NCBI GenBank assembly: GCA_029252805.1
Contig: JAQXAR010000058.1
Coordinates: forward strand, 1 to 51,465
Origin: Rickettsiales bacterium
GTDB taxonomy: Bacteria > Pseudomonadota > Alphaproteobacteria > Rickettsiales > JALZUV01
DNA: 51,465 bases
Reading direction: 5' to 3'
Under the pieces are notes generated by a model. That model did not search any database, had not been told where the DNA came from, and saw only the letters and a list, made by a program, of their open reading frames with translations. The position numbers were made by a program, and so were the translations under genes. This document shows positions 20,718 to 30,022 of the stretch, piece by piece. Positions within the stretch are counted from its first letter, which is position 1, and the number at the start of each line of letters is the position of its first letter.

Positions 20718-21392
20718 TTACTCGTCGCCGGCTTCAGTGCTTTCGCCTTCTTCGCCTTCAACTGGCTCTTCGCCATCCACAGGAACTTCACTTGCTTCAG
20801 GAGCAACGGTGACTTCTTCCTCTTTCTGGAGGCGACCCGCGATCGTTACAACGGTAAAGTCACGGTCTTGAATTGCAGGGTGCACGCCTTCTGGAAGTTT
20901 CACGGCGCTAATGTGAATTGAATCGCCGATGCCTGCTTCTGATACATCAGCTTCAATGGAAGTTGGGATGTTTTCAGGGTTACAGACGAGTTTCACGGTA
21001 TGTTTGACCACGTTGATTGAACCACCGCGCTTTACACCGATAGATTTCTCCGTACCGACGACTTTAAGGGGAACAGCGACAGAAACAACGCTGTCAGACT
21101 CAACTTGCAGGAAGTCGATATGTTCAATTCTATCGCTCACCGGGTGAGCTTGAATTTCACGAGCGAGTGCGTAGTAAGTTTCTTTTCCCACTTTAATTTC
21201 AGCCAATTTAGAGCGTAAGCCGCCCTTATGGTAGATTTTTCCGAATTCGTTTTCGGCAATAGAGAAGCTAACGGGCTTCACTGAGTTACTGTAAAGAACC
21301 GCTGGGATTCGTTTGTTACGACGTAGCTCGCGTGCGGCGCCTCGGCCTAGTTTTTCGCGGGCTTCTGCTTCAAATGTATAAGCTGCTTTCAT
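20718..21392 (-). CDS. rplY: 50S ribosomal protein L25/Ctc (long form)
   Basis: This 5S rRNA-binding ribosomal protein has 224 residues, the long two-domain form. An N-terminal L25 domain (about residues 1-95: ARELRRNKRIPAVLYSN, FGKIYHKGG, HIDFLQV) is followed by the TL5/Ctc beta domain (about 100-185). An acidic low-complexity tail ends the protein (EVPVDGEEPVEGEEGESTEAGDE region). An AAAGGAG ribosome binding site precedes the ATG. It lies 14 bp after prs and is cotranscribed with it. Confidence 0.95.
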   Translation of the reverse strand: MKAAYTFEAEAREKLGRGAARELRRNKRIPAVLYSNSVKPVSFSIAENEFGKIYHKGGLRSKLAEIKVGKETYYALAREIQAHPVSDRIEHIDFLQVESDSVVSVAVPLKVVGTEKSIGVKRGGSINVVKHTVKLVCNPENIPTSIEADVSEAGIGDSIHISAVKLPEGVHPAIQDRDFTVVTIAGRLQKEEEVTVAPEASEVPVDGEEPVEGEEGESTEAGDE

Positions 21393-21406
21393 GGTAATAA
21401 TCTCCT

Positions 21407-22339
21407 TTATTCAAATAGACTCGAAACCGAGTCCTCGTTGCTAATGCGCTGCATTGCTTCGGCCAAAAGTGGCGCGATGCTAACAGTGCGGATTTTCGTG
21501 TGTTCTTTTACGGAATCGGGTTGTTGGATAGAATCAGTAATCACCAACTCATCCATTTTTGATTTTGCGATACGGTCAAAGGCGGGGCCTGAAAGAACGC
21601 CATGCGCGATATAAGCAGAAACGCCTGTTGCGCCTTTTTCAAGCAATGCGTCTACACCGTTGCAGAGCGTACCGGCTGTGTCGACGATATCATCGAATAG
21701 GATGCAATGACGGCCATCAACATCACCAATCACGTTCATCACTTCAGAAACACTCGCGCGCTCGCGGCGCTTATCAATGATGGCAAGGTCCGCATTAATG
21801 CGGTTCGCAAGTGAACGAGCACGAACGACGCCGCCCACGTCAGGTGATACAACGGTGAGTGGCTTATCGCCATGTTTGGATTTAATATCATCGACGATGA
21901 CTGGGCGAGCATAAAGGTGATCCACCGGGATATCGAAGAAACCTTGAATTTGACCGGCATGAAGATCAAGCGTTAGTACGCGATCGGCACCGGCAGAAGT
22001 GATTAGGTTGGCGACAAGTTTTGCTGAAATTGGTGTGCGTGGGCCCGGCTTACGATCTTGGCGCGCATAGCCAAAGTAAGGAATCACTGCCGTTACACGG
22101 CGCGCAGAGGCACGTTTGAGTGCATCCAGCATGATGAGTAATTCCATGATGTTATGGTTGGCAGGGTTGGAAGTGGACTGAACCACAAACACATCTTCGC
22201 CACGTACATTTTCGTGAATTTCCACGAAGACTTCAGAATCAGGGAATTTTTTAATATCCGCTTTTGTTAGGCTAGTGCCTAAGTGAGAAGCCATTGCTTG
22301 GGCTAGTGGGACATTGCTATTACACGCTAGTATTTTCAT
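21407..22339 (-). CDS. prs: Ribose-phosphate pyrophosphokinase
   Basis: Prs makes PRPP from ribose 5-phosphate and ATP for nucleotide, His and Trp synthesis. At 310 residues it is full length. The visible motifs are [19 protein letters not shown] (ATP-binding flexible loop), [25 protein letters not shown] and the PRPP-binding loop [14 protein letters not shown]. It heads the prs-rplY-pth group, and a GAGAGG Shine-Dalgarno sits just before the ATG. Confidence 0.97.
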   Translation of the reverse strand: MKILACNSNVPLAQAMASHLGTSLTKADIKKFPDSEVFVEIHENVRGEDVFVVQSTSNPANHNIMELLIMLDALKRASARRVTAVIPYFGYARQDRKPGPRTPISAKLVANLITSAGADRVLTLDLHAGQIQGFFDIPVDHLYARPVIVDDIKSKHGDKPLTVVSPDVGGVVRARSLANRINADLAIIDKRRERASVSEVMNVIGDVDGRHCILFDDIVDTAGTLCNGVDALLEKGATGVSAYIAHGVLSGPAFDRIAKSKMDELVITDSIQQPDSVKEHTKIRTVSIAPLLAEAMQRISNEDSVSSLFE

Positions 22340-22433
22340 ATTTACCTCTCACAGCACCATCGCGAGCCTCATTGCCCAAGCGCTTTACTATGAAGACGAG
22401 GTGTATAGGAGAATTAAAGGCTGCTGTAAAGTC

Positions 22434-22631
22434 TTATTGGCGAATACGCTTTAGGCGTTTTTCTTGTACGAGCAGAGCGATTGCCATCATTGCAATAATG
22501 CATGAGAAGATGATATCGCTAACATCGTAATTCTCGATAAGTTCGTGCATTAATTCTGGCACAAACCAATGGGCTGCAATTAAGCTCCAAACAAGAGCTA
22601 AAGCCGCGAGCGCTAACGTAATAATCACCAT
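22434..22631 (-). CDS. Small membrane protein, two TM helices
   Basis: This 65-residue protein has hydrophobic segments at about residues 1-22 (MVIITLALAALALVWSLIAA) and 38-55 (DIIFSCIIAMMAIALLV), and a basic C-terminus (QEKRLKRIRQ). It fills the gap between prs and the E1 gene, and AGGA lies 8 nt before its ATG. I do not recognise the family. The topology and ribosome binding site favour a real gene, but its short length leaves doubt. Confidence 0.5.
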   Translation of the reverse strand: MVIITLALAALALVWSLIAAHWFVPELMHELIENYDVSDIIFSCIIAMMAIALLVQEKRLKRIRQ

Positions 22632-22682
22632 GTTTCGTATCCTACGTAATGTAGAGGGTATTATGCTTATTAGGTTGAATTT

Positions 22683-24911
22683 TCAAGCTGCGCAGGTTTT
22701 TTTGCTTTTATCCGTAAGCTCTAACGCTGCTTCTACAATGGATTTTGCACTTGGTAGAGTTGCCGTTGCTGCTTTGCCTAGCGGGATGAAGGAATCATCG
22801 GCAGCAATACGGCCCAGCGCTGGGAGCGGAGAGAGCTTTTCCATCAATAGTGCCATGAGCTGTTCGCTTAAAGAACCCGTTACACGACACTCATCGACGA
22901 TTAAAATATGCTCGCAGCTTTTGACCGCTTCTAAAATAGCGGTTTCGTCGAGTGGAGCGAGCCAGCGCAGATCAATGATGCGGGATTTAATGCCATGTTT
23001 TTCGGTGAGGGTTTTCTCTGCTTGGCGCGAGAGGTAATAGCCATTTCCGTAAGTGAGGATGGCCAGCTCTTTGCCATTGCCATGCTGGCCTAACTGGCCC
23101 AGCGAGAGATCATCTTGTTTGTAAACATCTTCGTAAGTAAAGCTCCAGCCTTCATCTTTGGGCTCATGCAAGTCGCGGGTCATGTAAAGCGCGATAGGCT
23201 CTAAGAAGATGACAATGCGTTGCTCTTCGCGGGCTAACCGCACGCATTCACGTAGCATGCCGACCGCATCGGCCCCGTTGCTCGGGCAGGCGATGATGAC
23301 GCCCGGAATATCCCGTAAAACGGCGAAACTATTATCATTATGGAAATGCCCGCCAAACCCTTTTTGGTAGGCGAGCCCAGCAATACGAATGACCATTGGG
23401 TTTGTATATTGGCCTTCTGAGAAGAAGGGGAGGGTGGCCGCTTCGCCGCGCAATTGATCTTCCGCATTATGCAGGTAAGCGAGGAATTGGATTTCGGGAA
23501 TGGGTAAGATACCGTTATGCGCCATGCCGATGGCAAGGCCGAGGATGGATTGTTCATCAAGCAATGTATCAATCACGCGATGTGCGCCGAATTGATCGTG
23601 CAGACGAGACGTAACGGAGTAAACCCCGCCTTTTTTGCCTATATCTTCGCCGGCGAGCACGATGTTGCTCTGTTCTAGCATCAGATCCGCTAGCGTCCAG
23701 TTGATCATGCGGGCCATATTTTGCGGGCGGCTGATACGTGATTTGTCGGCCTTGAATAGCTCTGTGCGTTCAGCTTTTGTGGGCTTGGTGGGAGGGGGTA
23801 AATCCAACTTTGGTGGAATGATAGAGGCCATTACTTCCTTGGAAGTTTCCAGCTTAGGGCGCGTGATGGCGAATTCGGCTTTCGTTTCCACCTCCGCCTG
23901 AATGGTTTGGTAAAGTTCGAGCACTTGGGTACTGCTCATGTTGCAATGATCGATGAGTAGTCGCGCTGAATAAAGCAGCGGATCATGGGCTTCGGTTTCA
24001 ACAATTGTATCCATGCTCATGTAAACATGCTGAGCATCGGCGCCAGCATGACCGAATAGACGGATGCAGCGCATATGCAAGAAAGCTGGCATGCGCGTTT
24101 TACGGATATAAGTCTCAGCTTGGCGCGCGGTGCGGTAGGTGTCCAGTGCGTCCAGCCCGTTGCAGGTGAAATATTTGATGGCGGGTTTGTTGCTCATACT
24201 AGCTTGTACCCAGCCATCAGGCGTCTCAGTCGAAATGCCGATGCCATTATCTTCGCAAATAAACAAGATAGGTGTGTGAATCTTTTTATAGGCCGTCCAA
24301 CTGGCCGTATTGATCGCGCCTTGCGAGGTGGAATGATTGAGCGAGGCATCGCCAAAGCTACACATGACGATACTATCGCGTGGTAATGCGGCAGCCTGCT
24401 TGAGGCGACGGTTTACGCCGATAGAGCTGGCGGTGCCAACGGCTTTGGGTAGGTGAGAGGCAATGGTACTGGTTTGCGGAGGAACGAAGAGGCGCTTGCT
24501 GCCCAGCACTTTATGGCGTCCGCCAGAGATCGGGTCGTCTTTACTGGCTGCGAAGCTCAGCAGCATATCTTGTGCAATGTCGATAGAAGGGGCTTTCTTC
24601 GCACGTTCGATGAAGAAGGCGGCGCCACGATAATGCAAAAAGGCCATATCATCGATACGGAAGGCGCTAGCGATGGCGGCATTGCCCTCATGTCCGGAGG
24701 AGCCGATTGTGTAGAAGCTTTCTCCACGGTCTTTCAATTTGCGCGAGGTGTTATCCAAATGACGGCTGAGAAATTGGCTTTCCACAATTTGGCGGAGTTG
24801 CACGGCAGAGATGCCGGCGACCTCAAGGCTGGTGGAAAGGGGAGTGGGGAGGTCTTCCTCCGCAACTCGTTTTAGAAAGTTCTCATGAACAATAGTGGCT
24901 CTATCTTGCAT
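22683..24911 (-). CDS. Fused 2-oxoacid dehydrogenase E1 (alpha + beta)
   Basis: This 742-residue protein joins the two halves of a thiamine-diphosphate E1 enzyme of the branched-chain/pyruvate dehydrogenase type. The alpha half (about residues 35-370) has GSSGHEGNAA, the ThDP motif GD at 187-188 through N222 (CEDNGIGIS) and FGHAG. The beta half (from about 395) has LAGEDIGKKGGVYSVT, DTLLDEQSILGLAIGMA with the probable catalytic Glu, RIAGLAYQKGFGGHFHNDN and VVDECRVTG-like ILIVDECRVTGS. It would decarboxylate a 2-oxo acid and pass the acyl group to an E2 lipoyl protein. No E2 or E3 gene lies nearby. The substrate (branched-chain, pyruvate or acetoin) cannot be told from sequence alone. Confidence 0.88.
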   Translation of the reverse strand: MQDRATIVHENFLKRVAEEDLPTPLSTSLEVAGISAVQLRQIVESQFLSRHLDNTSRKLKDRGESFYTIGSSGHEGNAAIASAFRIDDMAFLHYRGAAFFIERAKKAPSIDIAQDMLLSFAASKDDPISGGRHKVLGSKRLFVPPQTSTIASHLPKAVGTASSIGVNRRLKQAAALPRDSIVMCSFGDASLNHSTSQGAINTASWTAYKKIHTPILFICEDNGIGISTETPDGWVQASMSNKPAIKYFTCNGLDALDTYRTARQAETYIRKTRMPAFLHMRCIRLFGHAGADAQHVYMSMDTIVETEAHDPLLYSARLLIDHCNMSSTQVLELYQTIQAEVETKAEFAITRPKLETSKEVMASIIPPKLDLPPPTKPTKAERTELFKADKSRISRPQNMARMINWTLADLMLEQSNIVLAGEDIGKKGGVYSVTSRLHDQFGAHRVIDTLLDEQSILGLAIGMAHNGILPIPEIQFLAYLHNAEDQLRGEAATLPFFSEGQYTNPMVIRIAGLAYQKGFGGHFHNDNSFAVLRDIPGVIIACPSNGADAVGMLRECVRLAREEQRIVIFLEPIALYMTRDLHEPKDEGWSFTYEDVYKQDDLSLGQLGQHGNGKELAILTYGNGYYLSRQAEKTLTEKHGIKSRIIDLRWLAPLDETAILEAVKSCEHILIVDECRVTGSLSEQLMALLMEKLSPLPALGRIAADDSFIPLGKAATATLPSAKSIVEAALELTDKSKKTCAA

Positions 24912-24947
24912 ATTTGATTTTTGGCAGCAAATAATTGTGGAGTCAAA

Positions 24948-26480
24948 TTAAGCGATAGAAAAATCGTCGGTCGTTAGGCCGCTGGTAATGCCTTGTAGGA
25001 TAATTACCCCTTCGCCGCCGACGCCGATCACAGCATTGCCGCCGGTATAGAGTACTTTATTGAGGGCATCTTGTGCGGTGCTAATACCGTAAGTGTTATC
25101 AAATTGGATGGTATCGACGCCCACTTGGAAGTCAGTCACCGTATCAATATCAAAGTTACTACCAAATACGAATATATCAGACCCTGCGCCGCCAGTTAGG
25201 TTATCTGAGCCTTCGCCGCCGGTGATGGTGTCGTTATTCACGGTGCCGGTCAGTGTATCATTCGCGCCGCCATAGTGCAGTTGCACGAGGCCGTTGCCAT
25301 AGGGCCCACCCGTGACGAGGATATCCATATCGCCATCGCCATCCCAATCTTTTAGCTCGAGGGTAGAAACATTGTCGTTGGTGAGGCGGCTGAGAGAGCC
25401 GTCCGCCTGATACATCATGACGCCCGTAATGCCGACGCCGCTACCGTAGGTACCGTTTGTGGTGATATATTCTACCTGACCATCGCCATCGAAATCGCCA
25501 ATATCATAATTGCCGAGGTTATTTGAAGTCACGCGAGTCATGCTGCCATTCACGGTGAGTAAGCCGCTTGTTGCCGCGCCACTGGTCCAGTTGCCGTAAT
25601 TCGTCACCACTTCCATCGCGGCATCGCCATCGAGTTGAGTGAGGCGGAAATCAGAATCTGCGACGTAACTTACGCGGCTAAGGGCGCCGTTATTTTCGTA
25701 AGAGACAATGCCGCCGAAATTCGCGCCATTTTGGTAAGTTCCGTTATTACTAACGATTTCATTCGTGCCATCGCCATCAATATCGGCCACTTTCCAATCA
25801 CCAATATCGTTGTAAGTCACTCGGTTTAGGCCGCCATTGCCGTTATACCAAATCGTACCAACAATGGAGACGCCATTTTGGTAGGTGCCGCCATTGCTGA
25901 TCACATCAACTTGGCCATCATTATTCATATCGGCCACTTGGTAGTCGGTGACGCCGTGATAGGTGATCATGGTTTCGGTGCCGTTCTGGGCGATCCATTT
26001 GAGGCCGCCACCAGCATTGGTTACGACATCCATGCTGCCATCGCCATTATAATCGACCACGCGGTAATCGCCGGTATTGCTGGCAAGGATGGTCCCTTTT
26101 TCGCCGCTAGCGCCATTATACCAAACCAGTGCTCCGCCATTCGCGCCGCCGGTGGTGACAATATCCAATTGGCCATCGCCATTATAGTCCATCATATCGA
26201 ATTCGCCGAGCTGATCAGAGGTGATACGACGCGCTGTGAGGCCACTAGACTGGGTGCCGTTAATCACATCACCCGTCACGCTTAGGCCGGTAAAGTCACC
26301 GGCGCTATAGGTATGATCGCCGGTTAGGTTGATGTGGAAAGAGCCGTCCGTGGTGCTGATTTGAGTGTAGGAGCCCATATCTGTGTAGTTAAGGTCGCCC
26401 GCCGAAAGGTTGAGGCCCGTTACATCGATCTTATCGCTGCCGCTGGTGAAGTCAGTGATGGTATCGGTGGCAGAACTGTT
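24948..26480 (-). pseudogene. FG-GAP/VCBS repeat protein with RTX C-terminus, 5'-truncated
   Basis: About 510 residues of a secreted, calcium-binding repeat protein remain. From the break it starts with an RTX-type segment (ATDTITDFTSGSDKIDV). Seven FG-GAP/VCBS-like repeats follow, each about 45 residues with a D-x-N/D-x-D-G loop (DYNGDGQLDIV, DYNGDGSMDVV, DMNNDGQVDVI, DIDGDGTNEIV, DFDGDGQVEYI and others). The end has GGxGxD nonapeptides (TGGEGSDNLTGGAGSD) and a C-terminal region typical of type I secretion substrates. The open frame continues to 26594, but those 38 codons are antisense to the acetyltransferase gene and are not RTX-like. The true 5' end is therefore lost at about 26480. Its role was probably extracellular or cell-surface. 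Confidence 0.75.
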
Positions 26481-26483
26481 CGA

Positions 26484-26915
26484 ATGGCTAAGGGCGAGGA
26501 CTGGACAGAAGAAACCTCTTATCAATATTTTCAAAATCGTGTTGTTGAGAAATCTGTGTTTGCTGCTTTGAAAAATGATGCTGGAGAGATTCAAGGAGTA
26601 TGCTGCGGAAGTAGTTTCTCTGATAGTTTTATTTCAGCGGAGTTGGCATATGATAAGCCTTCATCTTTTTATATTTCTCTTGTAGCGGTTTCTCCTTCGC
26701 AGCGCCGAAATGGGTATGCGCAATATATGGTTTCACAATATTGCGATATGATTCACAGCCTAGGATATTCAACTATTTTGGTTCGATGTAGAGCGGAAAA
26801 TAAGCCGATTCAGGGAATTCTCCATAATAATAATTTCACAGAGCTTCATCGTTACCAGTCTGAGTTAGGCGGCGTCATATGTGAACGAATCGTTTTAACT
26901 CGCAAGTTAAGTTGA
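26484..26915 (+). CDS. GNAT-family N-acetyltransferase, possibly 5'-truncated
   Basis: This 143-residue protein has the GNAT acetyl-CoA fold. SFYISLVAVSPSQRRNGYAQYMVSQY is motif A with the Q/R-x-x-G-x-A pyrophosphate loop, followed by TILVRCRAENKPIQGILHNNNF (motif B). The start at 26484 (MAKGEDWTEE) is the first ATG after the junction with the RTX gene and has no ribosome binding site. The family normally has a beta strand before the K-x-E-D-W-type segment, so a few N-terminal residues and the promoter may be lost. The upstream part of the longer open frame is antisense to the RTX gene and is rejected. The local sequence is more AT-rich than the RTX side. Confidence 0.65.
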   Translation: MAKGEDWTEETSYQYFQNRVVEKSVFAALKNDAGEIQGVCCGSSFSDSFISAELAYDKPSSFYISLVAVSPSQRRNGYAQYMVSQYCDMIHSLGYSTILVRCRAENKPIQGILHNNNFTELHRYQSELGGVICERIVLTRKLS

Positions 26916-27064
26916 GCTCAATATTAGAAAAATGAAGAAAAGTAATTTACCCACTAAAATTTTCATCATATGCGAACGACCATTCGACTGGCGTAAAAGT
27001 GGGCGAAGATGTGGGAAGAAGTAAAATATTGTTCTGAACGCTGTAGGCGCGCTAAAAAGAAATC

Positions 27065-27508
27065 ATGAAAATAGATTCTAAGCTTCACCAACTGCTTACC
27101 TATGCAGGGGCATTACCATTTTTGGCCTGTGCGGCTTTGCTGTTCATGGGTATCAGTGTCGTGCCGCTTATAGGAGAAACTAGACTAATTGCGCAGAGTT
27201 ATGGATTGCTCATCCTATCCTTCTTATGCGGTATTCATTGGGGTACGTATTTGTATAAAGCCCCCTCATCTCCGCTTAATCTTTTCATCAGTAGTAATGT
27301 AATTGTGATTGGGGTTTGGGTTCTATCGCTTGTCGCAATGCCGCGCATTAGTTTGCTGGGTTCGGCGATTGGCTTTGCATTGATCATTTTGATTGAATGG
27401 AAGTTGTATAAGGCAGACTTAATTTCCCGAGCCTACTTTAAAATGCGACGCAATGTGAGTTTTGTCGTCATCACTTGCTTGCTTATTACTGCACTGCATG
27501 GCGTTTAA
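27065..27508 (+). CDS. DUF3429 membrane protein
   Basis: This 147-residue inner-membrane protein has four to five hydrophobic segments. It matches the DUF3429 pattern: YAGALPFLACA near the start, a central LSFLCGIHWG block, and charged residues before the last helix. Its function is unknown. In other proteobacteria the family tends to sit near photolyase and related stress genes, which fits the next genes here. Its last 23 bp overlap the convergent DUF2237 gene. Confidence 0.75.
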   Translation: MKIDSKLHQLLTYAGALPFLACAALLFMGISVVPLIGETRLIAQSYGLLILSFLCGIHWGTYLYKAPSSPLNLFISSNVIVIGVWVLSLVAMPRISLLGSAIGFALIILIEWKLYKADLISRAYFKMRRNVSFVVITCLLITALHGV

Positions 27509-27854
27509 GGTCATCTAGCGTTACATAGTCTAACGCTTTTGTGTGGCAGGCTTCTAACTTGACGGGCGGCGCTAGGTTTTCGTGCAAGGCTTCGCGCCAG
27601 CGTAGGACGCAAAGGCACCAGCCATCACCCGCTTTTAAGCCAGGGAAGTCATACGCTGGGCGAGGGGTAGAGAGGTCATTGCCGCGAGACTTCGTGAATT
27701 CTAGAAATTCATCGGTCAATATCGCACAAATTACATGGCGACCAGCATCATGTTGATCAGTTCGACAAAAGCCATCGCGGTAAAATCCAGTTATGGGGTC
27801 AGTGCAGCAGCCGATCAGTGGAGTGCCAAGAACATTTAAAGCCTGTTCAGTCAT
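27486..27854 (-). CDS. DUF2237 family protein
   Basis: This 122-residue soluble protein matches DUF2237 over its whole length: NVLGTPLIGCCTDPITGFYRDGFC, HVICAILTDEFLEFTKSRGNDLSTP, FPGLKAGDGWCLCVLRW and APPVKLEACHTKALDYV. The conserved Cys residues and Asp suggest a metal or redox site, but the function is not established. It overlaps the photolyase stop by 8 bp and is the third gene of the minus-strand operon gpx-photolyase-DUF2237. Confidence 0.85.
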   Translation of the reverse strand: MTEQALNVLGTPLIGCCTDPITGFYRDGFCRTDQHDAGRHVICAILTDEFLEFTKSRGNDLSTPRPAYDFPGLKAGDGWCLCVLRWREALHENLAPPVKLEACHTKALDYVTLDDLKRHAVQ

Positions 27855-29367
27855 TTGTTATTCCTTTTAGAAAACGTCGTGAATCATCATGGATTGCTTG
27901 TTTCTTTTCAGTATCCATACGGTCATAGGTTTTATACATCATACCGATCCGGTGGTTAGTTTTAAGTTTTTCGCGGTTACGGCTAAGAAAGTCCCAATAG
28001 AGATAATTGAAGGGGCAAGCTTCTTCGCCATTCTTTTTAGTCACCTTATAAGAGCAGCCTTTGCAATAGTCAGACATTTTATTAATGTAAGTGCCGCCAG
28101 CCGCATAAGGTTTGCTGGCAAGATAGCCGCCATCGGCAAACAGTATCATACCGCTAACATTAGGCAGTTCTACCCATTCATAAGCATCGGCGTAAACAAT
28201 AAGGAACCATTCATTTACTTGTTTGGGTTCAATGCCCGCGAGTAATGCAAAATTCCCCAACACCATCAGCCGCTGAATATGGTGGGCATAAGCGTTGGCT
28301 TTGGTTTCGCTGACGCATTGGCGTAGGCAGTTCATTTTGGTGTTTGCAGTCCAGTAAGACTCTGGCAAATCACGGGTGGCTTCAAAAAAGTTCTCATCCG
28401 CATAATCAGGCATTTTAAGCCAGTAAATGCCGCGTATGTATTCGCGCCAACCGATAATTTGGCGGATGAACCCTTCGACTGCATTAAGCGGGGCTTTCTT
28501 ATCGTAATAGGCCTGTTGTGCTGCCTCGACACATTCCATGGGTGTGAGTAGTCCGCAATTTAAATAGAAGCCAATATGCGAATGATACATCCACGGTTCG
28601 CCTTGAATCATGGCATCTTGATAATCGCCAAAATACGAGAGTCGCTCATCGATAAATTTGCTCAATGCGTAACGTGCTTGGTCGTGAGTCACGGCAAAAT
28701 AGAACGGTTCTAAATCACCAAAATGGTTGTCGAATTTTTTAGCAACTAGGGTTAAGACTTCATCGGTTATCTCATCTGTTTTTCCGGTGTAGGTAGCGGG
28801 TATATCCAGCCCTTCTTTGGGAGGCTTACGATTTTCAGCATCGTAATTCCATTTGCCGCCAATGGGTTGATCACCATCCATAAGGATATTATATTTTTTG
28901 CGCATTTCGCGATAGAAATACTCCATGCGCAGCGTTTTCCGGCCTTCTGCCCAATCGGCGAATTCGTTGGGCGAGCAGAGAAAGCGATCATCTTCTCGGA
29001 TATCAACGCGGAGGCCAAATTGGTGCTCCCATCCTTGCATTTCCTGTGCGACACGATATTCGCCAGCATGGGTGACGATTAATGTATGGGCTTGGTGCTG
29101 CGCGATTGCGGTTTCGATAATGTCACTAAAGCTCTGTGCCTCGCCGAGTTCCGTATATTCAACGCGGAAGCCTTCATCGCGTAGCTCTTGCGCAAAGTGA
29201 CGCATGGCAGAGAATAAGAAGGCTATCTTCTTTTTATGATGTTTAACATATGTTGCCTCATCCCATAGCTCAGCCATTAGGATGATATCGTTGTCTTTAT
29301 CAGTATCGCGCAGGCTGGAAATAGAGTGATTAAGCTGATCGCCTAATATTAGTCGTAGCTTGGTCAT
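27847..29367 (-). CDS. phrB: Iron-sulfur (6-4) photolyase / cryptochrome-like protein
   Basis: This flavoprotein of the prokaryotic (6-4) photolyase (FeS-BCP) family repairs UV (6-4) photoproducts with light. It has 506 residues. The N-terminal Rossmann domain (LRLILGDQLNHSISSL) is followed by the helical FAD domain (PLNAVEGFIRQIIGWREYIRG, NVSGMILFADGG). Four Cys fit the [4Fe-4S] ligands: 347, 435, 438 and 451. Their spacing (88, 3, 13) equals that of Agrobacterium PhrB as I recall it (350, 438, 441, 454). It overlaps gpx by 4 bp (ATGA) and DUF2237 by 8 bp, indicating one tightly coupled operon. Confidence 0.93.
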   Translation of the reverse strand: MTKLRLILGDQLNHSISSLRDTDKDNDIILMAELWDEATYVKHHKKKIAFLFSAMRHFAQELRDEGFRVEYTELGEAQSFSDIIETAIAQHQAHTLIVTHAGEYRVAQEMQGWEHQFGLRVDIREDDRFLCSPNEFADWAEGRKTLRMEYFYREMRKKYNILMDGDQPIGGKWNYDAENRKPPKEGLDIPATYTGKTDEITDEVLTLVAKKFDNHFGDLEPFYFAVTHDQARYALSKFIDERLSYFGDYQDAMIQGEPWMYHSHIGFYLNCGLLTPMECVEAAQQAYYDKKAPLNAVEGFIRQIIGWREYIRGIYWLKMPDYADENFFEATRDLPESYWTANTKMNCLRQCVSETKANAYAHHIQRLMVLGNFALLAGIEPKQVNEWFLIVYADAYEWVELPNVSGMILFADGGYLASKPYAAGGTYINKMSDYCKGCSYKVTKKNGEEACPFNYLYWDFLSRNREKLKTNHRIGMMYKTYDRMDTEKKQAIHDDSRRFLKGITND

Positions 29368-29936
29368 GCCCCCTCGTTAAGAGCTATCTCAATCGCTTTG
29401 GTAATGTTTGAAGATTGTGGCTTGGTGGTTGAATTGAAATAATCAATTAACTCGCCATTTTGGTTTACGAGATATTTATGGAAGTTCCATTTGGGCGCAG
29501 TGCCAAAGCCTAACTCTTTTTTCGCCCAGCGATAAAAGGGGTGTGCATCTTTGCCGGAAACCGCTTCTTTTTGCGTCATGGGAAAATTCACCCCGTAGTT
29601 TAATTGACAGAATTCCGCAATTTTTTCAGATGATCCGGGCTCTTGTGCGCCAAAATCGTTGCTGGGAACGCCAATCACGATTAACCCACGTTCTTTGTAA
29701 GTTTTGTAGAGTTTCTCTAGCCCTTCGTATTGCCCAGTAAAGCCACATTTTGAGGCTGTGTTCACAATGAGTAGCAGTTTTCCTTTATAATTGGAGAGTG
29801 GTATCTTTTCGCCTCCCAGCAATGTTTGGAAAGTAAAGTTATGGGCGTTCTTTGAGGGTGCGCCTCCATCCTCTGCTAGAGTCTGGAAAGAAAAAAGAGC
29901 AGCGCAGATGGCGAATAATTTGCTAAGCAGTTTCAT
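29364..29936 (-). CDS. Exported glutathione peroxidase-family protein
   Basis: This thiol peroxidase of the GPx family reduces peroxides. It has 190 residues with an N-terminal signal peptide (about residues 1-21, MKLLSKLFAICAALFSFQTLA), so it is probably periplasmic. The peroxidatic Cys is in NTASKCGFTGQYEGLE. A second Cys in EFCQLNYGVNFPM is in the resolving position, which suggests thioredoxin-type rather than glutathione-type reduction. The Trp/Asn site is KWNFHKYLV. It is the first gene of the minus-strand photolyase operon, divergent from the renalase-like gene. Confidence 0.92.
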   Translation of the reverse strand: MKLLSKLFAICAALFSFQTLAEDGGAPSKNAHNFTFQTLLGGEKIPLSNYKGKLLLIVNTASKCGFTGQYEGLEKLYKTYKERGLIVIGVPSNDFGAQEPGSSEKIAEFCQLNYGVNFPMTQKEAVSGKDAHPFYRWAKKELGFGTAPKWNFHKYLVNQNGELIDYFNSTTKPQSSNITKAIEIALNEGA

Positions 29937-29984
29937 AGATTCAAGATGCTTTATAATATGACAATGAACTAGTTACGATTTTGT

Positions 29985-29996
29985 AATGCGCGCATT
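29985..29996. promoter_or_regulatory. 12-bp palindrome between divergent stress operons
   Basis: AATGCGCGCATT is a perfect palindrome in the 86-bp gap between the divergent gpx and renalase-like genes. It could be an operator shared by both operons. No regulator gene is adjacent, and a 12-bp palindrome can arise by chance, so this is a weak candidate. Confidence 0.3.
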
Positions 29997-30022
29997 GCAG
30001 TCAATTTTGCTAATAACTATTT

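Noticed and set aside
26481-26594. 38-codon N-terminus of the RTX-protein frame
   Set aside because: It is the antisense of the acetyltransferase gene and does not resemble an RTX protein.
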